Of a stretch of 49,403 bases of DNA, positions 1-6,407 are shown piece after piece. This DNA comes from a virus. The stretch lies in the IMG/VR virus record IMGVR_UViG_3300031692_000004, positions 1 to 49,403 of that record, one strand, 5' to 3'. Every line of letters begins with the position of its first letter. The first letter of the stretch is position 1. The position numbers were made by a program, and so were the translations under genes. The notes beneath the pieces are model-generated. The model saw only the letters and a list, made by a program, of their open reading frames with translations, was not told the DNA's origin and did no database searches.

Positions 1-127
1 CCTATTTCTCCTTCAGTTTCTTCTTAAGCCTCGTAATGTATCCACGTAATCCTGATATCTTCTTTTCGAGATAAGCTGAGTACTCTACTTTTGAATCATA
101 CCATCTTTTATACCTATCTTTTTCGCT
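1..127. repeat. Terminal direct repeat, left copy (assembly overlap)
   Basis: These 127 bases are identical to 49277-49403. The length equals the largest k-mer commonly used by short-read assemblers, so this is most likely an artefact of assembling a circular or circularly permuted molecule, not a biological terminal repeat. The overlap lies inside the coiled-coil gene at 2-262, so the right end holds a second partial copy of that gene's 3' part. Joining 49276 to 1 gives one continuous minus-strand operon. Confidence 0.95.
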
Positions 128-262
128 TATCAAATCGTTGTACCTATGCGCCATTGCCTCTGTTGCGTCTGCTATCCGTTGCAGTGATCCTGCGTTTATA
201 TGTTCGATTGTGTTGCTTGACGTAAAATCTCTTTTGCTCGATTCTCTAAGGTTCTCACCCAT
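2..262 (-). CDS. Small coiled-coil protein, 86 aa
   Basis: Function unknown. The product is highly charged and mostly helical: an N-terminal 25 residues rich in Ser/Arg, then a heptad-like stretch ending in a lysine-rich tail (...KKKLKEK). The start codon overlaps the upstream gene by 8 bases (255-262) and follows a strong purine-rich Shine-Dalgarno site formed by the 3' arm of a repeated hairpin. Its stop codon sits inside the AAGGAGAAATAGGGATG junction that also forms the ribosome site and start of the next gene across the contig join (48883-49275). No motif shows a function; with its neighbours it belongs to a cluster of small helical accessory proteins. Confidence 0.8.
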   Translation of the reverse strand: MGENLRESSKRDFTSSNTIEHINAGSLQRIADATEAMAHRYNDLISEKDRYKRWYDSKVEYSAYLEKKISGLRGYITRLKKKLKEK

Positions 263-638
263 TTGTTTCCTCCTCCCCTCTCAGCGTGGAGAGGGCTTCT
301 TGTGTTCTTTGATATGCCCTAACAAGTTCTATTCTGCGGTTTGCAATTAGTTCTTCCTCAACATATTCAAATGCTTCCTCGGCAACATCAAGTTTCTCCT
401 CCAGACATGCAATCGTATGTATTTGGGATTTCTCGATACCCCGAAGGTTGGCTATCTCTTCCTTCAGCGCCTTGTTCTCGGCTTCGAGGGCTTGGATTTT
501 ATCTGCTTGCTCTTTCTGAGATTTATATAAGCTGCATGTTTTTACTTTTACAGAATCATCTTCGCATCCATCAAGACAGCATGTATTATCGTATTCGGAA
601 CTGTATAATGGACAATATTTTACGTTACACACTTCCAT
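255..638 (-). CDS. Cys-rich N-terminus plus coiled coil, 127 aa
   Basis: Unknown function. The start chosen is the ATG at 636-638, directly behind GGAGAAATAGGG; a longer reading frame continues upstream but would ignore this ribosome site. The first 40 residues carry seven cysteines, including a C-x4-C pair followed by CC, C and C, suggesting a small metal-binding or disulfide-rich knuckle. Residues about 45-95 form a leucine/glutamate heptad coiled coil containing LEAENKALKEEI, nearly the same phrase as LEAENKELKQRV in the 1130-1333 product, so the two are probably paralogues. The C-terminal codons are part of a 27-base repeat also found at 808-834. Confidence 0.8.
   Translation of the reverse strand: MEVCNVKYCPLYSSEYDNTCCLDGCEDDSVKVKTCSLYKSQKEQADKIQALEAENKALKEEIANLRGIEKSQIHTIACLEEKLDVAEEAFEYVEEELIANRRIELVRAYQRTQEALSTLRGEEETNG
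272..298 (-). repeat. 27-bp hairpin repeat, copy 1
   Basis: Identical to 808-834. The core is CCCTCTC (276-282), a six-base loop, and GAGAGGG (289-295). On the minus-strand transcript the 3' arm runs directly into the GAGGAGG-type Shine-Dalgarno site of the gene starting at 262. This copy lies in the last codons of the upstream gene. Occlusion of the ribosome site by the hairpin is inferred, not shown. Confidence 0.8.
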
Positions 639-640
639 CC

Positions 641-796
641 CTATTTCTCCTTCTCTTTGCTTTTCAGCATCGGACAATTCTTTTCTGTGCATTTATGATT
701 CGGTGCTTTGTTTGGTTCCCTATTAAATTGACACATTTCCGATATGTTGTATTCACATATACTCTGTATACACTCAAATTCAATCAGGTATTTCAT
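641..796 (-). CDS. 51-aa cysteine-containing small protein
   Basis: Unknown function. It reads from ATG (794-796) to TAG (641-643). The start follows a long GGGGAGGGAGG Shine-Dalgarno tract made by hairpin-repeat copy 2. Five cysteines (positions 9, 14, 22, 36, 41) include a late C-x4-C, which resembles the knuckle at the N-terminus of the next gene's product and suggests zinc binding. It ends ...KEKEK and its stop overlaps the AAGGAGAAATAGGGATG cassette that starts the following gene. The strong ribosome site and the tight coupling are the main reasons to believe this short frame is real. Confidence 0.7.
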   Translation of the reverse strand: MKYLIEFECIQSICEYNISEMCQFNREPNKAPNHKCTEKNCPMLKSKEKEK

Positions 797-807
797 CCCT
801 CAACCTC

Positions 808-834
808 CCTCCCCTCTCAGCGTGGAGAGGGCTT
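808..834 (-). repeat. 27-bp hairpin repeat, copy 2
   Basis: Exact copy of 272-298, with stem arms 812-818 and 825-831. Here it is intergenic, between the small frame ending at 846 and the ATG at 796. As in copy 1, the 3' arm merges with the Shine-Dalgarno tract of the next gene. Placement directly before a start codon in both copies argues for a role at the RNA level. Confidence 0.8.
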
Positions 835-845
835 TCTGTGCTATA

Positions 846-908
846 TTATGAAATTTCCACATCCAGCCCATGGATACTCACACTAAACTTGGCATATTTT
901 ATAGACAT
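846..908 (-). CDS. Possible 20-aa peptide
   Basis: An ATG at 906-908 overlaps the upstream stop as TAATG and opens a 20-codon frame ending in TAA. The upstream gene's end supplies a GGAGG-like site (GGAGGTTAAATAATG). The peptide has no recognisable motif. It may be a leader peptide coupling translation across the gap or simply chance; the SD and overlap are the only support. Confidence 0.35.
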   Translation of the reverse strand: MSIKYAKFSVSIHGLDVEIS

Positions 909-1093
909 TATTTAACCTCCTCCAATTCCCATTCATACATCCACACAGAGTACCTAACTCCATCATTCCAGTATACTACCCTATACATTTCGCCTCTGAT
1001 ATCTGTAGCCATAGAGTCTATCTGACCTTCTATGTCTATAGCCTTCACCTTTACACGATCCTCTATATTGTACTTAAAACTCACCTCAACCAT
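908..1093 (-). CDS. 61-aa small basic/aromatic protein
   Basis: Unknown. The predicted chain alternates hydrophobic and charged residues and has several aromatic residues near its C-terminus (VVYWNDGVRYSVWMYEWE), suggesting a compact beta-barrel-like fold of the KOW/SH3 size class, but no family signature can be named. The start ATG overlaps the stop of a 13-codon leader frame (1086-1127). It sits in the small-gene operon downstream of the 1.4 kb promoter. Confidence 0.65.
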   Translation of the reverse strand: MVEVSFKYNIEDRVKVKAIDIEGQIDSMATDIRGEMYRVVYWNDGVRYSVWMYEWELEEVK

Positions 1094-1127
1094 TATATGT
1101 AATCTTTATATACATCTTACTGATCAT
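1086..1127 (-). CDS. 13-codon leader frame behind a cassette RBS
   Basis: The repeated GGAGAAATAGGGATG cassette here starts a frame of only 13 codons whose TGA overlaps the ATG of the 61-aa gene. It could be a translational-coupling leader or the remnant of a larger gene lost from this site. There is no evidence that the peptide itself matters. Confidence 0.35.
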   Translation of the reverse strand: MISKMYIKITYNG

Positions 1128-1129
1128 CC

Positions 1130-1333
1130 CTATTTCTCCTTATTGAGGTTGCAACTATCGCACCTTTCCCGGTAATACTGTTCTTTACATCTTTTACACA
1201 TCCCATCCTCCAACTCCTTTACCCGCTGTTTCAGCTCCTTGTTCTCTGCTTCGAGCTTGGCGAGATTGTATCTTGTGTATATTAATTCAAATTCTAAACT
1301 TTCTGAGTCTTCGTTAAAGGTTGTTTCTTCCAT
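1130..1333 (-). CDS. Coiled coil with C-terminal zinc ribbon, 67 aa
   Basis: Likely first gene of the small-gene operon. The ATG (1331-1333) follows GGAGAAATAGGG; an in-frame upstream ATG exists but lacks this spacing. Residues about 22-42 form a short coiled coil (KLEAENKELKQ). Residues 46-61 hold two CxxC pairs (CKRC ... CDSC), typical of a one-ribbon zinc-binding domain. It ends NKEK with TAG inside the next copy of the same cassette. Such helix-plus-ribbon proteins can bind nucleic acid or protein partners; the role here is unknown. Confidence 0.8.
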   Translation of the reverse strand: MEETTFNEDSESLEFELIYTRYNLAKLEAENKELKQRVKELEDGMCKRCKEQYYRERCDSCNLNKEK

Positions 1334-1401
1334 CCCTATTTCTCCCTTTCGTTTGATTGACATTTATGTCTATTTGCCTGTACTTACTCATATGTACAAA
1401 C

Positions 1402-1430
1402 ATTATGGCACATTGAAAACCTGTTGACAA
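1402..1430 (-). promoter_or_regulatory. Sigma-70-type promoter for the small-gene operon
   Basis: On the minus strand: TTGTCA (1425-1430), a 17-base spacer, and CATAAT (1402-1407); transcription would start near 1395, about 60 bases before the gene at 1333. The -35 box is inside an 8-bp-arm inverted repeat (1423-1454), so a repressor could cover it. Confidence 0.65.
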
Positions 1431-1454
1431 CTAAAAATATATTTATTTGTCAAC
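1423..1454. promoter_or_regulatory. Inverted repeat GTTGACAA-N16-TTGTCAAC (candidate operator)
   Basis: Perfect 8-bp arms at 1423-1430 and 1447-1454 flank an AT-only-like spacer. One arm overlaps the -35 element of the leftward promoter. The TGACA core resembles the GTGACA half-sites in the 43.35 kb control region, so one regulator might act at both places. Confidence 0.55.
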
Positions 1455-1471
1455 CCATTTATTTTCATAGT

Positions 1472-1561
1472 TTAATCCATTTGTTTCTTACAAGAAAGTC
1501 CGCAATAGCTCCGTCGAGCAACGAAACAGTAGACTCTCCTCTGTGTTTTATACTTTTTCAT
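1472..1561 (-). CDS. 29-aa basic, Cys-containing peptide
   Basis: The frame begins at ATG 1559-1561, overlapping the upstream stop as ATGA and preceded by GGAGG at ideal spacing. It is rich in Lys/Arg with three cysteines. It is the last frame of the replication operon before the 1.4 kb promoter. Size makes it uncertain, but the ribosome site is one of the best in the region. Confidence 0.45.
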   Translation of the reverse strand: MKKYKTQRRVYCFVARRSYCGLSCKKQMD

Positions 1562-1833
1562 AGATCCTCCAAGTCCATCAGAATGTAACAATTTGCTATT
1601 GCGTGAGCGAGATGCGGAAGACCGTCTTCTTTGTCGTTTTTTTCTCCGCCCTTCCATGCTCCTATATGTCTGCGTAAGGCATTATAGCATCGTGTCGTCA
1701 TCTCGCTATGTGACGCGGAATCCCTCCACCCAAAGTCGCCATGCTTCTCCGCGCCCATCGTAAAGACCTGTGCGACAAGATTTTCGTAAGCAGGACTGAC
1801 AAAATCGTATCTTGTTTTCTGTGGATCACTCAT
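1558..1833 (-). CDS. dATP/dGTP diphosphohydrolase-like protein (DUF5664/MazG-like)
   Basis: At 91 aa this matches the small phage family annotated as dATP/dGTP pyrophosphohydrolase: a KxRYDFVSPxxxE start, an MGAEKHGDFGWR motif, a RHIGAWKxGE segment and an EDGLPHLAHAIANCYILMDL C-terminus. Family members are all-alpha NTP pyrophosphohydrolases that hydrolyse purine dNTPs to the monophosphate, with acidic residues binding magnesium. Relatives accompany PurZ in 2-aminoadenine phages, but I see no PurZ here, so it more likely shapes the dNTP pool during replication. It starts by ATGA overlap with the phosphoesterase gene. Confidence 0.75.
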   Translation of the reverse strand: MSDPQKTRYDFVSPAYENLVAQVFTMGAEKHGDFGWRDSASHSEMTTRCYNALRRHIGAWKGGEKNDKEDGLPHLAHAIANCYILMDLEDL

Positions 1834-2666
1834 AGTTTGATCTCCCGAACCTCTGCTACTTTGCCCTTGTGCATCTGTATCTCAATATATCCCATTTCCG
1901 TTGGGCTGAACCCAGCTCCCTCTGAATATGATATTACGTCCTTCATGCGCGTCCTCATAAACCCTCCGGTAGAACAATAATATCTCTGCGTTTCCGGTAT
2001 CACGTGATCCCTGTACATGTCGGGTGTTGTGTACACCTGATGATCTTTGTCATCCCCGACAAGCGCAAGCTCCTGCACTGGCCGACCAACTCTGAGCTTG
2101 TGGATATGGGCCACTGCCATAACGATGCAGTCCCCAGCCAGCGGATACAGAAATCGTCTGATTTTTCTTACATCATTACTGTACCTTTGTTCTGCATCTC
2201 CAGCTTTTGAATTAGTTGTGAATTTATCCGGATGAAAATAGAACAGCCTGTCATCTCCGATCTTTGCCTTGAGCGTTATCATACCGCATGGTCTGTTTAT
2301 ACCAAGGTACTCTGTGAATTTTTTCGACACGTCGAAAGTTTCTCTGTGGCTTCTATCGTGATTTCCGAGCATAACAGCAGCAATATATTTTTTGAACGGG
2401 CGGAACTTTGCGGCTATACCCCTTATCTGATCATCTATCGTTTTGTGCTTACCTTCATCCATCGACTTTTCGTAATATGGATGGCTCGGTCTTCTTGCTT
2501 CTATCAGATCACCGCCGAGAACGATTGTACTTTTCTTGCGCTCGCATCTTTCCAGTGCTTCCTGCAAGGTCTCCTCTGATTGAGAGATAATTCCCTCGTG
2601 CGTGTCCGATATAAGGGCAATTGTTCCGTTTTTTCTAACCAAATTACTAATGTCTCCAATCCACAT
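1830..2666 (-). CDS. Calcineurin-like metallophosphoesterase, 278 aa
   Basis: All core motifs of the metallophosphoesterase superfamily are present: D21-T-H23, GGD53LIE, GN102HD104, and a late AH187-I-H189 pair that completes the dinuclear metal site. Possible substrates include phosphomonoesters, cyclic phosphodiesters and nucleic-acid ends; motifs alone do not decide. It is not an SbcD/Mre11 nuclease by size or neighbour, since no SbcC-like ATPase is present. The start has AGGAGATAAATTATG. It sits between the zinc-finger protein and the dNTP hydrolase, in the DNA-metabolism operon. Confidence 0.8.
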   Translation of the reverse strand: MWIGDISNLVRKNGTIALISDTHEGIISQSEETLQEALERCERKKSTIVLGGDLIEARRPSHPYYEKSMDEGKHKTIDDQIRGIAAKFRPFKKYIAAVMLGNHDRSHRETFDVSKKFTEYLGINRPCGMITLKAKIGDDRLFYFHPDKFTTNSKAGDAEQRYSNDVRKIRRFLYPLAGDCIVMAVAHIHKLRVGRPVQELALVGDDKDHQVYTTPDMYRDHVIPETQRYYCSTGGFMRTRMKDVISYSEGAGFSPTEMGYIEIQMHKGKVAEVREIKL

Positions 2667-2676
2667 AATTTATCTC

Positions 2677-2979
2677 CTATCTATACTTTCTAAGGTCAAC
2701 CATACACAAACCGCACAAGGCCCCTGATTCAACCGGACCTCCACATCGTGTGCACTTTCCTTCCTCCCTCCGTCTGCGGGTGAGGTCCCGATTCCGTTTC
2801 CGATGCTTTTCCTTCATCTCTTCCGAAAACCTTCTGTCCCTTCTCCTATCAGATGCCCTCTTTGCACATCGAGTCTTACCGCTCCCGATCGAGCCGCCAA
2901 ACGTTTTGCAATATTTCTGATGCGGTGATTTGGGTACAAACTCGCGACCGCATTCCGGGCATATTTTTGTTTCAGGCAT
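2677..2979 (-). CDS. Two-zinc-ribbon, Arg-rich protein, 100 aa
   Basis: An N-terminal CPEC...C motif (ICPECGREF, then YC about 15 residues later) resembles short zinc fingers found in phage HNH-type and DNA-binding proteins. The middle is very Arg/Lys rich (RRRDRRF, RRRREE), and the C-terminus carries CTRCG ... CGLC. The charge and paired ribbons suggest nucleic-acid binding. No nuclease motif is visible. The start overlaps closely with the methyltransferase end (TAAATG). Confidence 0.65.
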   Translation of the reverse strand: MPETKICPECGREFVPKSPHQKYCKTFGGSIGSGKTRCAKRASDRRRDRRFSEEMKEKHRKRNRDLTRRRREEGKCTRCGGPVESGALCGLCMVDLRKYR

Positions 2980-4125
2980 TTATACCTCCATTCCCTTTAA
3001 AATATGTGCTATAACATCAACCGTCCATCCATTTCCAAGCATACGGTACCTCTGTGTATTGCTTACACCCTCTGTATACCCCTCTGGAACAGTTTGTAGT
3101 CTCTCGCATTCAATAGGTGTTAATTTCCTTATATAACCCTCAACAAGTACACCATGTCTATCCTGAGATGTCAGAGTATAAAACTTCTGTCCATCATTAA
3201 AACTCTGACCATTCTGCCTTTTATTTAGTCTATTTGGTGTAATACATCCAAAAAGATATTGACCCATCTTAGCTGCACCACCACCTGAGTCTCCACATAA
3301 AGTTACCGATTTACCGTGTATATAATATACTCTATTAGCTTGTGAGTCCTTTCTAAAGTAGCCTATTTTACCTCTCTCTACTTCTTTATCAAGAATCTGT
3401 AAAGTTTCATCGAATGGTACTATATACTCATTAAGTGCCTGAAAGAAGCAGTTATATGGTACTCCTTTGCGGATGTTGGCAGTTATAGTAAATGACTTTT
3501 CATCATTATACTGAGTGTATCTCTCTAATCTGCACTTACCAGCCTGTTGCCATTTAGGGTTACCTTTCAGCATGTAACCTATCTCTTTATCTGATAAGTG
3601 TGCATCTACAGACTCATGTACAATGTCTTTTAACAAAATACCTTTATCGTCTGGTAATTTTACCCCTGGAATATTAGTCCAGTATAACCTCTTGCGATTT
3701 TGCGCCGATACCAATGATGAATTTATTTCTATAGGTTCAACGTTTAAATAATTGGTAATCACTCTCTCATATTCTTTTTTCATCTTTACATTCTCAAGCA
3801 AAAAGTACTTAGGATTGTACTCCTTTAAAATTCTAACAAATTCAAAAAATAACTTACTTCTTGGATCGTCAAAATTTAACTGTTTACCCGCAAAGGAAAA
3901 TCCCTGGCATGGCGATCCACCCATTACAAGATTAATTTCTGGCAGTTTTGATGCCTTCACTTGGCATATATCACCGATTTGCCTTGTTTCTGGGTAGTTC
4001 TTTTGGGTCACTTGAATTGCATACTTATCAATTTCACTTGCAAAGTATCTATTATATTTTATACCAGCTCTGTTTAGGGCGATTTGTCCGCAGCTCATTC
4101 CATCAAACAAACTTAATACATTCAT
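2980..4125 (-). CDS. DNA (cytosine-5) methyltransferase, 381 aa
   Basis: It transfers methyl from S-adenosylmethionine to cytosine C5. The ordered C5-MTase motifs are visible: motif I FDGMSCGQ (residues 7-14), motif IV with catalytic C73 in GSPCQGFSFAG, motif VI ENV (111-113), motif VIII QNRKRLYW (142-149), motif IX near RKLTPIECERLQ and motif X GNGWTVDV. No partner restriction enzyme is nearby, so it is an orphan enzyme, probably protecting phage DNA from host restriction. Its DNA is visibly more AT-rich than the primase and helicase genes beside it, suggesting separate acquisition. It is the size of a complete enzyme. Confidence 0.93.
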   Translation of the reverse strand: MNVLSLFDGMSCGQIALNRAGIKYNRYFASEIDKYAIQVTQKNYPETRQIGDICQVKASKLPEINLVMGGSPCQGFSFAGKQLNFDDPRSKLFFEFVRILKEYNPKYFLLENVKMKKEYERVITNYLNVEPIEINSSLVSAQNRKRLYWTNIPGVKLPDDKGILLKDIVHESVDAHLSDKEIGYMLKGNPKWQQAGKCRLERYTQYNDEKSFTITANIRKGVPYNCFFQALNEYIVPFDETLQILDKEVERGKIGYFRKDSQANRVYYIHGKSVTLCGDSGGGAAKMGQYLFGCITPNRLNKRQNGQSFNDGQKFYTLTSQDRHGVLVEGYIRKLTPIECERLQTVPEGYTEGVSNTQRYRMLGNGWTVDVIAHILKGMEV

Positions 4126-4128
4126 TTC

Positions 4129-6402
4129 TCATTTCCCCTTCATCGTAAAAACCTTATGTATCGGATCCCAGTCCCCGAACCCGCCTTCGGCCAGTCTTTC
4201 AAGGTCTTTTGCTGCCTGAGCTACATTCGGATATTTCTTTCCGTTCTTCCTCTGCAGCTCACGCGCGGTCAGCTTCCCACCTGCCGCCTTTACTCGTGCC
4301 ATTGTTTCCTTTATACTCTTTTTGGCATAGCTTTCACCGGCAAGATTGTACACGCTCATCTGCTGATCAACGAGATACTGCATGATCTCAATCCCGTTAA
4401 GCATTGTCTGCTCTGATAGCTCATCGCTTACCTCATTCAACCCACACGTATACCCAAGACCGTGCAGGACCAACGCTACACGCCCTGTCATTCCCTGAGC
4501 CTTGCCGAGGAACAGCTCTGTCATTTCATCTGCAGATGCTATTTCTTTTGCTACTCTGTTGAATTCTTTGATATATTGATTCTTTGCCGATACGCTCGGA
4601 ACAACAATGTTGGGAAAGAATTCTCCGGTGTTCGGGTCCTGGGCCGCAAACGGGATTGATCTGAGCTTCATGATGGTATCTTTCCACCATAACGAATCAT
4701 CGTCTGTCATTTCCCGTTCAGACCACCCACGGTATTTTTTTGGAAGATATACTACCAATAGCCTCGGTACAAGTCCGCTTGCGAACTGCGACGGATCAAA
4801 GCATTCTGCCATCTTCTTTGGCTGGATGCAGACCAACACTCCGCATGAGGCATTGTGGATAAGCATGTTCTCAGAGTCTGTCTTTCTGTTTTTCTGGTAC
4901 GTGTCGCAATCCCACATCTTAAGCCATACCGTCTCATCCACGCTGACTTTCTTCTTTGAGCCCTGAGAGTATCGGTCAAACGCCCCAACCCATCCAGCTC
5001 CCTCCCCGTTGGCCATGATGAGTCCCCTCGGGCTTCCATCGAGCACCCCAAGCACCGCTTCTGTCGTGGCATCCTCTATAAGAAGCTGTCCCTGCGGATT
5101 TCTCATCCTGTGCTCAAGCCTATCCCGCGGAACATCCAGCCTGAGAGGCTTTACAATCTCCCTGAATGGTCCTGACTTATTCGACCCTGAGCTTGATATG
5201 ATAGCACCCCATAGTATCGGAGGAACCTCAAAACCGCCTTTAAGCTTGAGCCTGAACGCATTCCCCATGGCCGACCCCGCAGAGATCAGGATAGACAACG
5301 CAACCCCGGCCGTCCCAACTACCTGGACATCTGAAACAAGCTCAATATACTCTCTCACCCTCGGAGGAAAACAATGCAGTGGAAAATCAGGCGATTTCAG
5401 ACTATCGCTTATGTCTGGTATATTGTCAGGATCCTCAGCGGCGTGCATGTACACTCGTTCAGTATACGTCTTAGCGAACTCATTGCCGAGCATGGATGCC
5501 AAGGCGTCCTGGTTGTTCAGCATATCGTTCTCAAGCAGCCATCCGGATTTTCTGTCAAAAGGCAATGTACGGGCTTGAGACACTTTACGCTCAAAATCGT
5601 TCACATCAGCCTGCACATTGCGATCCCATGGTGGAGAACATCTCGGGTTATACTCGGACCATAAAAGGTCCAAGGCATCCGCATCAGAAAGCTCAAACCC
5701 AACGACCAGGCATCGTGCTGCCCACAGCAGTGCGTTGTGCCCTCCTGAGCCCTGCACGGCAGCGGGGACCTCCCAAAGGTACAAAGAGGCTCGCCGCTTA
5801 ACAGTGTTATCTACGGGCTCTACAGGCGCTTGTACGGGCTTTGGTTTGGGCTTTTCATAACCCTCTGGACGCTCCCATGGCATTGACGCTCTCTTTTTTG
5901 GTGCAATTATGTCCAAAATAGGTACAGGACACTCAGCGAACTCGTTATTGTTGATCCATTCATACGTATTACCCGTTTCGTGTATTGATGGCGGTAATAC
6001 AACATACCCACCCTCACCCCTGACATCGAGGTCCGGATACAACTTTGGATCAATTGGCTGTTTATTCCTGACCTCCCTTCCATGAGGATAGGCAAAGAAC
6101 AAGTGCCTCCCCCCGGATCCAGTCCTTGATTCACGTGTTGACGGAACATCTTTGAGGATAGCCAATGATTCTTCGCCCTTTTTATTATTGGCGGTATCAA
6201 CGTCTATTACAAATACACCAGACTTTTTACCGCAGGAAAGCCCAATGTTTGCATCAGGCCACTTTGCCCACCATGCGCGGATCTGAGACTGTTCTTTAGT
6301 CGCGGCATTCGGCCAGTCCTTGATGAGCGGTTTCTTTCCCTTCGGCTCAACGGGAAATACTCTCCATCCTTGCGCTCCGTATTCTAAGGCAGAATTGATC
6401 AT
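4129..6402 (-). CDS. Primase-polymerase with DUF3987 helicase-like domain, 757 aa
   Basis: The N-terminal 160 residues match the bifunctional primase/polymerase (Prim-Pol) fold: a GWRVFPVEPKGKKP entry motif, catalytic acids D67 and D69 in VIDVD, and H100 in SGGRHLFF. Residues about 330-740 resemble DUF3987, with a P-loop-like segment SSSGSNKSG near 400 and a later ANGEGAGW motif. Together they would prime and help open the replication fork. No family A or B DNA polymerase is recognisable in the genome, so this protein plus the host replisome probably copies the DNA. GGAGTAATACATATG defines the start. Confidence 0.88.
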   Translation of the reverse strand: MINSALEYGAQGWRVFPVEPKGKKPLIKDWPNAATKEQSQIRAWWAKWPDANIGLSCGKKSGVFVIDVDTANNKKGEESLAILKDVPSTRESRTGSGGRHLFFAYPHGREVRNKQPIDPKLYPDLDVRGEGGYVVLPPSIHETGNTYEWINNNEFAECPVPILDIIAPKKRASMPWERPEGYEKPKPKPVQAPVEPVDNTVKRRASLYLWEVPAAVQGSGGHNALLWAARCLVVGFELSDADALDLLWSEYNPRCSPPWDRNVQADVNDFERKVSQARTLPFDRKSGWLLENDMLNNQDALASMLGNEFAKTYTERVYMHAAEDPDNIPDISDSLKSPDFPLHCFPPRVREYIELVSDVQVVGTAGVALSILISAGSAMGNAFRLKLKGGFEVPPILWGAIISSSGSNKSGPFREIVKPLRLDVPRDRLEHRMRNPQGQLLIEDATTEAVLGVLDGSPRGLIMANGEGAGWVGAFDRYSQGSKKKVSVDETVWLKMWDCDTYQKNRKTDSENMLIHNASCGVLVCIQPKKMAECFDPSQFASGLVPRLLVVYLPKKYRGWSEREMTDDDSLWWKDTIMKLRSIPFAAQDPNTGEFFPNIVVPSVSAKNQYIKEFNRVAKEIASADEMTELFLGKAQGMTGRVALVLHGLGYTCGLNEVSDELSEQTMLNGIEIMQYLVDQQMSVYNLAGESYAKKSIKETMARVKAAGGKLTARELQRKNGKKYPNVAQAAKDLERLAEGGFGDWDPIHKVFTMKGK

Positions 6403-6407
6403 ATGTA

